Part shown: one piece after another, positions 18,588 to 28,392 of the stretch
Position numbering within the stretch: the first letter of the stretch is position 1
Layout of the letters: every line of letters starts with the position of its first letter
Assembly (NCBI GenBank): GCA_018267915.1
Contig: JAFDXN010000058.1
Location: forward strand, 62,001 to 126,000
Direction: 5' to 3'
DNA: 64,000 nt
DNA from: Bacteroidota bacterium
GTDB taxonomy: Bacteria; Bacteroidota; Bacteroidia; Chitinophagales; Chitinophagaceae
Program-made: the position numbers and the translations under genes
The notes under the pieces: model-generated
What the model was told of the DNA's origin: nothing
The model's database searches: none
Seen by the model: the letters and a program-made list of their open reading frames with translations, nothing else

Positions 18588-18911
18588 ATGCACGTAAAAA
18601 ACCAGAAATTCAAGGACGAAGAGACGCTACTGGAGATGTTGTTTGACTTCGGGATAGGTGAGCCGTCGCCGCTCATCAATAGTATGGTGGTGGAGATAGA
18701 GAAAGAATTGGAGGGAAACGCGGCGTATAAACAATACTACAGCGAACTGACGGATGCAGATGACAGAGCTGAACTGTATACTGAAGAGCGCGATCTTCGC
18801 CTGGCCGAACAACTCATTGAAAAATTCGACTCCTTTGAGGTGTTTGCCGCAAAACTGTTTGCGATAAAGGGCGGAGAGCGTACGCTACTTTACACCTTGA
18901 ATTTACACTGA
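18588..18911 (+). CDS. hypothetical acidic protein, possibly leaderless
   Basis: A 107-residue soluble, mostly helical and acidic protein (many Glu/Asp, e.g. SELTDADDRAELYTEERD) without signal peptide or membrane segment. No family is recognised. The ATG is 4 nt after a TAnnTTTG promoter element, so the mRNA may lack a leader. If so, translation would begin without a ribosome-binding site. The next in-frame ATG (codon 17) would cut a conserved-looking start and is less likely. It is a monocistronic gene between small unknowns and a peptidase. Confidence 0.6.
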   Translation: MHVKNQKFKDEETLLEMLFDFGIGEPSPLINSMVVEIEKELEGNAAYKQYYSELTDADDRAELYTEERDLRLAEQLIEKFDSFEVFAAKLFAIKGGERTLLYTLNLH

Positions 18912-19022
18912 TCGGATGGCAAGGTTGCGATCGTGCAGAATCCCCCGCGAGCTAACCCCTAATTATGGCTCCGTAAGCAATTTATTTGCTACTTTTATTG
19001 TTTCCAACTCTCATAAAGTAAA

Positions 19023-20201
19023 ATGAAAAAAGTATTAATGCTTTGGGCTGCTGTATTGCCTTTTGTCGCTACGGCCCAGGATGACCTGATCAAAAAACTG
19101 GATGCGAATAAAAGCGATGATGCCAGACAAAAGTTTGTCTTTACCGATATCATTAACCTTGAAAGGACGAGCGTGAAAAACCAGGCTAGCTCAGGCACCT
19201 GCTGGAGCTACTCGACTAATTCGTTCCTTGAAAGTGAAATGATACGGGCCGGCAGGCCAAAGGTGGACCTGGCCGAAATATATAGCGCCCGCATGGTGTA
19301 TGAAGAGAAGGCCGACAACTATGTGCGTATGCACGGTGCACTTTCCTGGGGCGATGGGGGCGAGTGTCACGATGTGGTGAACATGTATGCTAAATACGGT
19401 GCAATGCCGCAGGAAGCGTATAGCGGTCTACACTACGGAACCAAGAAGAACAAATTTGGTGAATTACAGGCAGTGTTGAAAGGAATGCTGGATGCTATTG
19501 TGCGGAATCCCAACGGTAAATTAACAACGAGCTGGAAGAAAGCGTTTGACGCAGTACTGGATGCATACCTCGGCCCTGTGCCCGAATCATTTACCTACAA
19601 AGGTCAGAGATACACGCCTAAGAGTTTCGCAAAAGAAGTGGTGCGACTGAACCCCGCCGACTATGTAGAGTTATCATCCTTCACTGATAAGCCATACTAC
19701 GAAAAGACAATGTTCATGGTGCCCGACAACTGGAGCTTTGACAAAGTGTACAACGTGAAGCTGAAGGATATGACCAACATCATTGACAACGCTTTGCGCG
19801 AAGGTTATACGATAGCATGGGCTGCAGACGTAAGTGAAAAATATTTCAGTTGGAAGAATGGTGTGGCTTTTGTCCCTGAAAAGGATTGGGAAGACATGGA
19901 AGAGGATGAACAGAAGGCGCTGTTTGATGGCCCGAAAACAGAACGCGTTATCACACCAGAGGTGCGCCAGGAGGCTTTCGATAATTATGAGACCACCGAC
20001 GATCACGGTATGCATATAGTGGGTCTTGCAAAAGACCAGGCGGGAACTGAATACTACATAGTGAAAAACTCTTGGGGTACTAAGAACGATTATAAAGGCT
20101 ATATCTACGTGAGTAAGAATTACGTGAGGTACAAGACCACAGCATTTCTGCTAAATAAGCGCGGCATCCCCTCTTCTATACGCGGTAAACTAGGTGTGTA
20201 A
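19023..20201 (+). CDS. exported C1-family cysteine peptidase, aminopeptidase C/bleomycin hydrolase-like
   Basis: A 392-residue papain-fold peptidase. The catalytic residues are visible: Cys60 in SGTCWSY, His331 in DDHGMHIVG and Asn349 in KNSWG, with the oxyanion Gln in KNQASSGT. Residues 1-18 form a signal peptide ending ATAQ, unlike cytoplasmic PepC of Gram-positive bacteria, so it acts in the periplasm or outside. PepC/bleomycin hydrolases are hexameric aminopeptidases controlled by their own C-terminus. The family call is firm; natural substrates are unknown. An ABC transporter operon follows after 53 bp. Confidence 0.9.
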   Translation: MKKVLMLWAAVLPFVATAQDDLIKKLDANKSDDARQKFVFTDIINLERTSVKNQASSGTCWSYSTNSFLESEMIRAGRPKVDLAEIYSARMVYEEKADNYVRMHGALSWGDGGECHDVVNMYAKYGAMPQEAYSGLHYGTKKNKFGELQAVLKGMLDAIVRNPNGKLTTSWKKAFDAVLDAYLGPVPESFTYKGQRYTPKSFAKEVVRLNPADYVELSSFTDKPYYEKTMFMVPDNWSFDKVYNVKLKDMTNIIDNALREGYTIAWAADVSEKYFSWKNGVAFVPEKDWEDMEEDEQKALFDGPKTERVITPEVRQEAFDNYETTDDHGMHIVGLAKDQAGTEYYIVKNSWGTKNDYKGYIYVSKNYVRYKTTAFLLNKRGIPSSIRGKLGV

Positions 20202-20254
20202 TAGATCAAAGAATTTCAATAGTTGCCGTATAGCGGCAAGAATTATTTTTTTGT

Positions 20255-21040
20255 ATGGAACCGATCATCACGATTAAGAATCTTAGTAAGCAGTATAGCG
20301 GCAAAACAGTATTGAACAATATCAACCTGGATGTGTATCCCGGGAGTATCATCGGCTATATCGGTCCGAACGGTGCAGGTAAGTCGACGACGGTAAAAAT
20401 ACTTACAGGCATTATTGCCGACTACATAGGGGATGTTACCGTGGCTGGAAAGAATCTGCATGAGGATTTGCTTGAAGTGAAAAAAATGATAGGCTATGTT
20501 CCGGAAACGGCAGAGCTATATGACCTGTTGACCCCCTACGAATACCTCGGCTTTATTGGTAAGCTATACCATCTTCCCGATCATGTGATAGAAGAGCGCT
20601 CGCAGCGAATGCTGGATTCTTTTGGCTTGCTGGCAAATCAGCACCAGCGTATGGACAGTTTCTCTAAAGGTATGCGTCAAAAAGTCTTACTGACATCGGG
20701 ACTGCTTCATAATCCTTCGATCGTGATACTGGACGAGCCACTTTCGGGCCTTGATGCAAATGCGGTAATAATGGTGAAAGAGCTACTACAGGTATTGAAG
20801 CAGGAAGGTAAGACCATATTTTACTGCTCGCATATGATGGATGTGGTGGAGAAGGTGTCGGACAGGATCGTACTCATCAATAACGGCAATATAATCGCCG
20901 ACGGGACTGTGAGGGAACTGAAACAGCAGGAAAACGAGACGCTGGAGCAGATATTTGCCCGACTTACCGGTAATGAGCATATTGGCAGTAAGGCAGATGC
21001 TTTTGCATCTGTATTTAATACTAACGCACCAACTGAATAG
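20255..21040 (+). CDS. ABC transporter ATP-binding protein
   Basis: A 261-residue ATPase. The motifs are all present: Walker A GPNGAGKST (~residue 38), an FSKGMRQKV signature in place of LSGGQ, Walker B IVILDEPLSGLD and the switch His in FYCSHMM. The FSKGM variant is common in two-component exporter ATPases of the ABC-2 type. It is followed 2 bp later by a large membrane protein that must be its permease, and an M1 peptidase 15 bp beyond that. These look like one operon. The cargo is unknown. Confidence 0.93.
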   Translation: MEPIITIKNLSKQYSGKTVLNNINLDVYPGSIIGYIGPNGAGKSTTVKILTGIIADYIGDVTVAGKNLHEDLLEVKKMIGYVPETAELYDLLTPYEYLGFIGKLYHLPDHVIEERSQRMLDSFGLLANQHQRMDSFSKGMRQKVLLTSGLLHNPSIVILDEPLSGLDANAVIMVKELLQVLKQEGKTIFYCSHMMDVVEKVSDRIVLINNGNIIADGTVRELKQQENETLEQIFARLTGNEHIGSKADAFASVFNTNAPTE

Positions 21041-21042
21041 GT

Positions 21043-22731
21043 ATGCTGAACAAACTCTTGTTAAGGTTGGTGATGCTGTTCAGGGGGATATGGACGGGAA
21101 TGGGCGCAGATACCGCCCAGCTAGCGAATATCCTTGCTATTAAGCTGGTGATGGACGACCGCAAGCCAATGAGTTTCGGGCGTCAGCGGAAACAGAAGAA
21201 GGACATTAAGTATGCTACATGGTTGAGTGTGGTCTTCTCCTTACTGACTGGGTTCTTTTATCTTTTTTTCCTTTTTGGCATCAAAGATCCGGTCAGCTCC
21301 TTGTTCATGTACTTTACGATCTTCTTGTTCATGCTGACCTTTACGCTGATCACAGATTTTTCAAATGTGCTCTTTGATCCCAAGGAAAAGTATGTACTCT
21401 TGCCAAGACCGGTGAACGACAAGACCATATTCCTCGCCCGTACCTTACATAGCTTTATATATCTATTTCGGATAGTGGTGCCTATGTCGCTGCCGGGTTG
21501 GGTCGCGTTGGGGATTCAGTATGGGTGGCAATCGGCTGTTCTGTTTCCCTTCGTGCTGGTATTAATGGTCTTCATTGCACTGTTCCTGGTGAATGCCTGT
21601 TACCTGCTGCTGCTTAGGTTTGTGAAGCCGGAGAAGTTCAAGGAAGCCCTTAGTTATTTCCAGATCGTATTTTCTATTCTGCTCTTTGCCATGTATTACA
21701 TGTTGCCCCGCCTGATGGAGAATAACATGTCAGAGCAACTGAATATAAGTGCCAACCCGCTGTTCAGGCTGCTTCCATCTTATTGGTTGGCATCGTCCTG
21801 GCTCTGGATACTCCCAGGTGCTGCAACTGCTTTCAGATGGTATAGTCTGGCCGCGGTGCTATTCCCTGTGTTATGTCTTTGGATCACCGTGAGGTGGCTT
21901 GCTCCTACATTTGCGGCAAGGATCGGTGCTATCGATGCCTCGGATGCAGTGATGCCGGTTGCAGCAAAGCGAACACAAAAAGGCAAACGGTTTTACAGCC
22001 GTGTTGCTGACATGGTCAACCGCAACGATACAGTGAAGGCGGGCTTCCTGATGACCTGGTTACAGACCTCGCGCAGCAGGACATTTAAGATGCGGATATA
22101 CCCTGCCTTTGCTTACATCCCCATCTATTTTATCTACATGTTCCTCTTAAATGGTCAGTCAGTAAGCGCCGCGCTACAGCACCTGCCCGAAAAGAAAAAT
22201 AAGCTCTTCGTGCTGTTGTACATGAGCACTTTTGTGCTATCCCAGGCAATTACATATGTCACGATATCCGATCAATACAAAGCGGCATGGGTCTATTATG
22301 CCTCACCGGTAGGTAAACCGGGCAACATAATGATAGGCGCATTTAAGGCTATCTGGATCAAGTATTTTCTGCCATTCTACACAGCTATCGTTGTATTTGC
22401 ACTTTACTTCTGGGGAATTGCTGTGATACCGGATCTTATATTGTCGCTTTTGAACGTAAGCTTATTTTCGCTGCTTATCATGCGCATCGCGTATCGTTGC
22501 TTCCCGTTTTCAAAAAGCGAGCAGATCAATAACGCGGGTGGCAGAACGATGATACGCGTGTTCCTTACCTTTTTTACGATTGGCCTGTTAGGAGCGGCAC
22601 ACTATTTTGCATCCACAACGCTTCCATGGTTGCTCTATGTCTTCATGGCTCTGAGTTGTATATTGCTTTGGCTGGTGTGGGATAGCTATGCCAATACCAG
22701 CTGGGCTGATATGGCAGTGGCCGATGAATAA
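21043..22731 (+). CDS. ABC transporter permease, large membrane subunit
   Basis: A 562-residue integral membrane protein with about ten or more hydrophobic segments in two groups (residues ~60-290 and ~365-555), split by a hydrophilic region near 290-340 (AKRTQKGKRFYSRV). A PKEKYVLLPRPV segment after the third helix is typical of this uncharacterised permease type. The 2-bp gap to the ATPase shows translational coupling. It probably works as a homodimer with two ATPases; direction is presumably export (inference from the ATPase class). Substrate is unknown. Confidence 0.8.
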   Translation: MLNKLLLRLVMLFRGIWTGMGADTAQLANILAIKLVMDDRKPMSFGRQRKQKKDIKYATWLSVVFSLLTGFFYLFFLFGIKDPVSSLFMYFTIFLFMLTFTLITDFSNVLFDPKEKYVLLPRPVNDKTIFLARTLHSFIYLFRIVVPMSLPGWVALGIQYGWQSAVLFPFVLVLMVFIALFLVNACYLLLLRFVKPEKFKEALSYFQIVFSILLFAMYYMLPRLMENNMSEQLNISANPLFRLLPSYWLASSWLWILPGAATAFRWYSLAAVLFPVLCLWITVRWLAPTFAARIGAIDASDAVMPVAAKRTQKGKRFYSRVADMVNRNDTVKAGFLMTWLQTSRSRTFKMRIYPAFAYIPIYFIYMFLLNGQSVSAALQHLPEKKNKLFVLLYMSTFVLSQAITYVTISDQYKAAWVYYASPVGKPGNIMIGAFKAIWIKYFLPFYTAIVVFALYFWGIAVIPDLILSLLNVSLFSLLIMRIAYRCFPFSKSEQINNAGGRTMIRVFLTFFTIGLLGAAHYFASTTLPWLLYVFMALSCILLWLVWDSYANTSWADMAVADE

Positions 22732-22746
22732 ATAAACCTCAATGAA

Positions 22747-24630
22747 ATGCTGAAAAATTTTTGCATTACCGCTGTTTTACTATTTGTATTTGCTTCCTGC
22801 AGCCAGCCTGCAGGAGAGGGTGGCAAAGCCACAACTGACACAACCGCTTCCGCTAGGGATGAACATACATTATCAAATGCTGATAGTGTGAAGATGCAAC
22901 ATCTTGATCTTGATATCAAAGTTGACTTTGGTACTAAGACTATCAGCGGTAGCGCAGCTTGGGCAATCGATAACAGGGGAAAAGTAAAGACCCTACACCT
23001 TGATACTTACGATCTTACCATTGACAGTGTATTCGTCGATGGTAAAAAAGTCGTTCATACGCTTGATAGTATGATACAATTCCTCGGAAGCAGGCTGAAC
23101 ATACCGATACAGGATAATAGTAAAGAGGTAGTGATCTGGTACAAGACAGGAAAAAATGCGCGGGCATTGCAATGGCTGGAACCACACCAGACCGGTGGTA
23201 AAAAATATCCATTTTTATATACTCAATCGGAATCTATTTACGCACGTTCCTGGATACCTTGTGCCGACGGACCCGGAATCAGGTACACATATACGGCCAA
23301 GGTGGCTGTTCCTAAAGATGCCATGGCGTTGATGAGTGCCGAGAATCCTCAGCAGCTGAACGATAGCGGCATATATCATTTTAAGATGGATATCCCGGTG
23401 CCTGCTTACTTAATGGCGCTGGCAGTAGGCGATATTCGTTTCAGGAGCATAGACAGCCGCACTGGTGTCTATGCAGAACCCACGATGATAGACAAGGCAA
23501 GGTATGAGTTTGCAGATGTAGGCAAGATGGTCGCAACTGCTGAAAATCTATATGGGCCATACAGGTGGGGCAGGTATGACGTGATCGTATTACCACCCGG
23601 CTTCCCTATAGGTGGCATGGAAAACCCCAGGCTCACATTTGCCACCCCCACCATTATTGCTGGCGACCGTTCACTTGTCGATCTTGTAGCGCATGAACTG
23701 GCACATAGCTGGAGCGGTAACCTTGTTACGAACGCCACATGGAATGATTTCTGGCTCAATGAAGGGTTCACCAATTATTTCGAGCGGCGTATAACAGAGG
23801 CAATGCTCGGAAAAAGTTTTTCGGATATGTCATGGGAGTTGGGTTATCAAACCCTTGTTGCCAATGTAGCCGAACTTGGGAAAGATAGTAAGGATACCTG
23901 GCTTAAACTGGACTTGAAGGGTCGCGATCCGGACGACGGACTGACGGATATTCCTTACGAGAAAGGCAGCCATTTCCTGAAGCTGATAGAGAATACGGTT
24001 GGGCGTCAGAAGTTTGACGCCTTCCTGCGGAAATATTTCGACGAACATGCCTTTAAAACGATAACGACGGAACAATTCCTGTCTTACATGGACGCTAACC
24101 TCCTGCATGGCGACAGCACCCTGTATAACCAGATCAATGTAAAAGCCTGGGTGTACGGTCCGGGGATACCCCCCAATTACCCACGAAGCAACCCCGAACG
24201 GTTTAAAGCAGCGGACTCAATCGCAGCAATATACGGGCATGGTATTTACGGAAAGGACATTGAAACCCGGAACTGGAGTACTTTCGAATGGCTTGAGTTC
24301 CTCCACAAAATGCCTGATAATATTTCAATAGATATGGTTAAGAAACTGGATGAGGATTTTCGTTTTTCTTCCTCCGGTAATAGCGAAATACTGTTTGCTT
24401 GGTTTGTGGTGGCCCTGAAATGCAAAGATGATTATATGCCGGCGATGACTGCAATGGAAGGTTTCCTTAGTACCGTAGGCCGAAGAAAGTTCATAGAGCC
24501 ATTGTATACTGCACTGATGAAGCGTAATCCGGCGCTGGCAAAGGAATGGTATAAGAAATATAGAAGCAATTATCACCCACTGGCGCAGGAGAGCCTGGAT
24601 AAAATAACAGCAGGACAAAAGCTGTCGTAA
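22747..24630 (+). CDS. M1 family metallopeptidase, lipoprotein
   Basis: A 627-residue zinc aminopeptidase-like protein. A lipoprotein signal (FVFASC, Cys at about 18) anchors it to a membrane. The zinc site is HELAH at residues 316-320 with the third ligand Glu339 in LNEGFTNYF, and a GGMENP motif stands in for the exopeptidase GAMEN sequence that binds the N-terminus. A degenerate domain follows the catalytic region. Length is at the short end of M1 (leukotriene-A4-hydrolase-like, ~610). It is 15 bp after the ABC permease and probably in its operon. A second, longer M1 enzyme lies at 31.7 kb. Confidence 0.92.
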   Translation: MLKNFCITAVLLFVFASCSQPAGEGGKATTDTTASARDEHTLSNADSVKMQHLDLDIKVDFGTKTISGSAAWAIDNRGKVKTLHLDTYDLTIDSVFVDGKKVVHTLDSMIQFLGSRLNIPIQDNSKEVVIWYKTGKNARALQWLEPHQTGGKKYPFLYTQSESIYARSWIPCADGPGIRYTYTAKVAVPKDAMALMSAENPQQLNDSGIYHFKMDIPVPAYLMALAVGDIRFRSIDSRTGVYAEPTMIDKARYEFADVGKMVATAENLYGPYRWGRYDVIVLPPGFPIGGMENPRLTFATPTIIAGDRSLVDLVAHELAHSWSGNLVTNATWNDFWLNEGFTNYFERRITEAMLGKSFSDMSWELGYQTLVANVAELGKDSKDTWLKLDLKGRDPDDGLTDIPYEKGSHFLKLIENTVGRQKFDAFLRKYFDEHAFKTITTEQFLSYMDANLLHGDSTLYNQINVKAWVYGPGIPPNYPRSNPERFKAADSIAAIYGHGIYGKDIETRNWSTFEWLEFLHKMPDNISIDMVKKLDEDFRFSSSGNSEILFAWFVVALKCKDDYMPAMTAMEGFLSTVGRRKFIEPLYTALMKRNPALAKEWYKKYRSNYHPLAQESLDKITAGQKLS

Positions 24631-24697
24631 ACTATACTTTGAACGAAATTTGTCTAATTTTATAACCACTTTAATCGAAAAACAACAAAAAAGTAAC

Positions 24698-25696
24698 ATG
24701 AAAGCGATCTTTACCTCATTATTACTATTGAGCGGTGGCCTGGCATTTGGACAGACACAACTTTCAAACGGAGGCTTTGAGAACTGGGGCAATCCAAGCC
24801 CTGGTAACAGCAACGAGCCCACCAACTGGTACTCTAACGAAACAGGCTCTACATTGGCGAAATTAGGTCCGCAGACAGCTTTTAAGGACAATACAATATT
24901 CCACGGAGGCGCTACATCCGTACGCGTGGAAACAAAGTCCCAGGTTGTCATAACTACTACGGTGTATGTCAATGGTAATTTGACAACAGGCGTTATCAAC
25001 GCGCCATCGACAAACAAGGCGGAAGGCTATATAGGTACTAAGAACCTCAGTACCCCCAGCGATATCAGGCGCATGGCTTTTACCGGTCGCCCGGATAGTC
25101 TTGTTGGATGGTATCAATATACACAGGGTGCTGCCACTGAGCAAGGCAAGGTTAGGGCCATTTTGCACGTAGGGAATTACTATGACCCTGAAATGCCGGT
25201 AAATGGCAATCACCCTGATTCATCTATAAACAAGATCGGCGATGCAGTTTTTCTTACTCCGGCAAGCAACGTTAGCTCGTGGACTCGCTTCAGCGTGCCT
25301 TTCAACTACGCCAGGACCGACAGCCCGGCCTACGTTATGGTGAACATTACCTCTTCGGCAGACCAGCTTACAAATGTTGCGGGCAGCAAGCTATGGGTAG
25401 ATGACCTAACAATGATTTACAATCCACCACCACAGTACGTTGGCAACCTGGCCAATTTGCAAAACAATGTACATGCCTATGCCTACGATAAGACTTTCTA
25501 CGTTGACTACCTGCAACGTAACGAGGATATGTCAACGGTTAGTGTATACGACCTTATGGGCCGGACAATATTTTCTGAAACGGTAAGGAACAATAACCTA
25601 CACTCGTTCAATATGTCTGCTTGCCAGTCTGGTATATACGTCTATCGTGTATACTGCAATGGCGAAGCTAAGACAGGTAAGTTTTACGTGGAATAA
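24698..25696 (+). CDS. secreted T9SS type A protein with PCMD-like domain
   Basis: A 332-residue protein from the ATG at 24698, which gives a clean signal peptide (MKAIFTSLLLLSGGLAFGQ). An upstream start at 24650 would bury it. The middle resembles the putative carbohydrate metabolism domain family (an early GGFENW motif, a GYIGTKNLS stretch, then DSPAYVMVNITSSAD and LWVDDLTMIY). The last ~70 residues look like a type A T9SS sorting domain (VYDLMGRTIFSE, then SGIYVYRVYCNG, ending KFYVE). It is probably secreted and glycan-binding, though that role is inferred. A terminator follows directly and touches the next gene. Confidence 0.78.
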   Translation: MKAIFTSLLLLSGGLAFGQTQLSNGGFENWGNPSPGNSNEPTNWYSNETGSTLAKLGPQTAFKDNTIFHGGATSVRVETKSQVVITTTVYVNGNLTTGVINAPSTNKAEGYIGTKNLSTPSDIRRMAFTGRPDSLVGWYQYTQGAATEQGKVRAILHVGNYYDPEMPVNGNHPDSSINKIGDAVFLTPASNVSSWTRFSVPFNYARTDSPAYVMVNITSSADQLTNVAGSKLWVDDLTMIYNPPPQYVGNLANLQNNVHAYAYDKTFYVDYLQRNEDMSTVSVYDLMGRTIFSETVRNNNLHSFNMSACQSGIYVYRVYCNGEAKTGKFYVE

Positions 25697-25713
25697 CATC
25701 AATGCTTTTTTTT

Positions 25714-25750
25714 AAAACCCTGGTTGACTTGCCGGGGTTTTTATTTTTTT
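25714..25750 (+). terminator. terminator-like hairpin abutting the TonB receptor start codon
   Basis: A 10-bp stem AAAACCCTGG/CCGGGGTTTT (25714-25723 and 25732-25741, one T-G pair) is followed by TTTATTTTTTT, which ends exactly where the ATG at 25751 begins. It terminates the T9SS gene, but its position means it also lies in the leader of the receptor gene. Confidence 0.75.
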
Positions 25751-28201
25751 ATGTTGTATAGGATAACTATTCTTTGTTGCTTAATGTTTGTTGTTCCCGT
25801 TTGTTTTGCACAAGCGCAAACAGGCGTATTGAAAGGAACAGTAACCCACTCAACTTCAAAAGACCCGTTGGTCTCGGTTTCGGTGCAAGTAGCAAACAAC
25901 CCGGGTAAAGGTACCGTAACAGATGTTGATGGTGTTTATTCTATAGTGCTGGATACCGGTAGTTATTTAATTGTCTATAGCTACAGTAGTCTTACTAGTG
26001 ACACCGAGACTGTGCACGTCGATGCAAACGCAATAACAACAAAGGACGTAATACTTTCTCCAGCTGCAAAATTGTTGGAAACAGTTGTGGTATCGTCGGG
26101 AAAGTTCGATCAGAAGTTGGAGGAATTAACTGTATCGATGGAAGTACTTAAGCCATCGCTTATCAACAACAAAAACACTACCAGTATAGAAAGTGCACTC
26201 GAGCAAACTCCCGGTTTAACAATAATAGATAACGATCCTCAGATTCGGGGCGGTAGCGGCTTTACCTTCGGTGTGGGCAGCAGGGTAGCGATAGTGGTTG
26301 ATGGAATACCGCTTTTAAGCGGTGACGCAGGCAGGCCCGAATGGAGTTACATACCGGTGGAGAATATTGAGCAGGTGGAGATAATTAAAGGTGCGTCATC
26401 GGTGTTATATGGTTCTTCGGCACTCAGCGGTGTTATCAATATCCGCACCGCATATCCAAGAAGAAAACCGAAAACTATAATCAATTATTCGGTTGGTTAT
26501 TATAGCGACCCTCCTAAACCTGCCGAAAGTTGGTATGGGAAGTCCCTGCCGATGTTCACCAACCTTAACTTTTTACATTCACGCATCATTCACGATAACA
26601 TCGACCTGGTGATCGGTGGTAATATTAATGTTGACCAGGGTTATATTGGTCCTCCCAGGCAAACAAAGCCATTGCCTGATGACTTGAAAAAGGCGCTGTC
26701 ACTCACCGACAGCTTACCGGTTTATTCGAATAGCGATATGTTGAAAATAAGGGGTAGGCTTAATTTTAATCTCAGGTACCGTTCGAAAAAAATAACCGGT
26801 CTCAGCTATGGGATTAATGGTAATGGAATGTTGGCAAAGACCAATATGGCGCTTGCATGGAATGACGACTCTGCCGGGCTGTATAAAGGTTACCCGGGTG
26901 CTGTGTTCCTCGAAAATCAGGTATTATTTAATATTGATCCCTTCATTAAGTTCAACAAAGGCAACGGCGTCAGCCACAGCCTTGTTACCAGGATATTCTA
27001 TTCAAGCAATACCATCACTAACAACTTGTCTAACAGCGGCACGCTGTATTATGGCGAGTACCAGCTGCAGCGTGCTTTTAAAGATTACGATTTCACCTTT
27101 ACTGGCGGCGTGGTAGGCAGTGTCGCTACATCGCACTCAGGTCTCTACGCATCCACCGGGTCGCCTGACAACCAGGTCGATAACGCTGCAGGGTACATAC
27201 AGGTTGACAAGAAATTCTGGCATCTCTTGAATCTATCTGGCGGCTTTCGGTACGAATATTTCCAAGTCAATAATCAACAAAGTGTCGTAGCACCTATTTT
27301 CCGTGCCGGCGCCAATTTGCAGGTGTTGAAAGGCACCTTTGTGCGTGCGTCTTACGGACAGGGCTTCAGGTATCCTACCATTACCGAGCGATATATACAG
27401 ACAAAAGCAGGCCTCTTTGGCGTGTTACCTAATCCCAATTTAAGTCCTGAAACAAGTAAGAATATAGAACTAGGTGTAAAGCAGGGTTTCAAACTGGGCA
27501 GTGTCATGGGTTTTCTTGACCTCGCCGGATTTTATGAGCGTTACGAGAATACTATAGAGTATCTCTTTGGTACCTGGGATCCTTCATTTTCCCTTGTTGG
27601 CTTTAAGTTCCTGAATACCGGCGATTCGAGAGTCCGCGGTACCGATATTTCGCTAATGCTAACAACACCGGAGTCTAAGAAATTTGGCATTACTGCTCTT
27701 GCCGGATACACATATATTAATCCCCAAACGCTCACACCCGATAAAGTTTATGGTATCACGAAATTGCTTCCGGGCGGTAGCAGTGGTGATACGATGTTGT
27801 CTTACAAGAACAGCAGCATGGATACCACAGGCAATGTACTTAAGTACAGGTTCAAACAAATGGTTAAAGGAGATGTGGAGGTGAGAATCAGTAAATTCCT
27901 TGCCGGTGTGAGTTATAGGTTCTATAGTAAAATGCAGAACATTGACAAAGCGTTCCAGCAAATAGAAGATGCCACTAAGTTATTGTCAACCGTTGCTGAT
28001 ATACAGCAGATCAAAGTGATCGATTACTGGAAGTCGCACAAGAATTTCCAGATCTGGGACGTAAGGGTAGGCTACAAGTTCAATGACCACCATAAGATAT
28101 CCGTGGTTTGCAACAATCTGCTGAACACTGATTATTCGTTACGGCCCTTAAAGATCGAGGCGCCACGAAACACTGCAGTGCAGTATGTTTACACTTTTTA
28201 A
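25751..28201 (+). CDS. TonB-dependent outer-membrane receptor
   Basis: An 816-residue outer-membrane transporter from the ATG at 25751. Signal peptide about 1-20, ending CFAQA. A carboxypeptidase-regulatory-like beta-sandwich (GVLKGTVTH, then GTVTDVDGVYSIVLDTG) covers ~25-110. The plug domain (~120-230) carries PQIRGGSGFTFGVGSR, VVDGIPLLSGD and the VEIIKGASSVLYGSSALSG box. The rest is a 22-strand barrel ending in the aromatic YVYTF. It uses the proton motive force through TonB to import a ligand. There is no SusD partner beside it, so it is more like a siderophore, cofactor or metal receptor than a SusC glycan importer. The ligand is unknown. Confidence 0.93.
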   Translation: MLYRITILCCLMFVVPVCFAQAQTGVLKGTVTHSTSKDPLVSVSVQVANNPGKGTVTDVDGVYSIVLDTGSYLIVYSYSSLTSDTETVHVDANAITTKDVILSPAAKLLETVVVSSGKFDQKLEELTVSMEVLKPSLINNKNTTSIESALEQTPGLTIIDNDPQIRGGSGFTFGVGSRVAIVVDGIPLLSGDAGRPEWSYIPVENIEQVEIIKGASSVLYGSSALSGVINIRTAYPRRKPKTIINYSVGYYSDPPKPAESWYGKSLPMFTNLNFLHSRIIHDNIDLVIGGNINVDQGYIGPPRQTKPLPDDLKKALSLTDSLPVYSNSDMLKIRGRLNFNLRYRSKKITGLSYGINGNGMLAKTNMALAWNDDSAGLYKGYPGAVFLENQVLFNIDPFIKFNKGNGVSHSLVTRIFYSSNTITNNLSNSGTLYYGEYQLQRAFKDYDFTFTGGVVGSVATSHSGLYASTGSPDNQVDNAAGYIQVDKKFWHLLNLSGGFRYEYFQVNNQQSVVAPIFRAGANLQVLKGTFVRASYGQGFRYPTITERYIQTKAGLFGVLPNPNLSPETSKNIELGVKQGFKLGSVMGFLDLAGFYERYENTIEYLFGTWDPSFSLVGFKFLNTGDSRVRGTDISLMLTTPESKKFGITALAGYTYINPQTLTPDKVYGITKLLPGGSSGDTMLSYKNSSMDTTGNVLKYRFKQMVKGDVEVRISKFLAGVSYRFYSKMQNIDKAFQQIEDATKLLSTVADIQQIKVIDYWKSHKNFQIWDVRVGYKFNDHHKISVVCNNLLNTDYSLRPLKIEAPRNTAVQYVYTF

Positions 28202-28339
28202 TGGATCTGTCTATAGTCTTTCCCCTGCAGGCATTGTCACAAACTGTTCGCGGAGAAATGTCTCTCAATACCAACGTGACTTACTCATGCCCGACAAAAA
28301 ACGTTGCGTGCAGGCACCGCCGCTCCTACACCAACACCT

Positions 28340-28369
28340 AATAAACAAAAGCCCCGCGTTTGCGGGGCT
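28340..28369 (-). terminator. intrinsic terminator of pdhB
   Basis: The perfect 8-bp stem AGCCCCGC/GCGGGGCT is followed on the minus strand by TTTTGTTTAT. On the plus strand the tail is not T-rich, so it mainly serves the minus-strand gene. Confidence 0.8.
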
Positions 28370-28392
28370 CTTAGTATTAGCAGGTTCTTTTT

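Noticed and set aside
18396..18593. 65-codon minus-strand frame
   Set aside because: It overlaps the promoter and start of the gene at 18588 and has no gene-like composition.
24325..25017. 230-codon minus-strand frame across the M1 peptidase end and the next gene
   Set aside because: Antisense to two supported genes, with no signal peptide, domain or start signal.
25724..25750. Upstream TTG start for the TonB receptor
   Set aside because: It would put the start inside the terminator stem-loop and add nine residues before a clean signal peptide.
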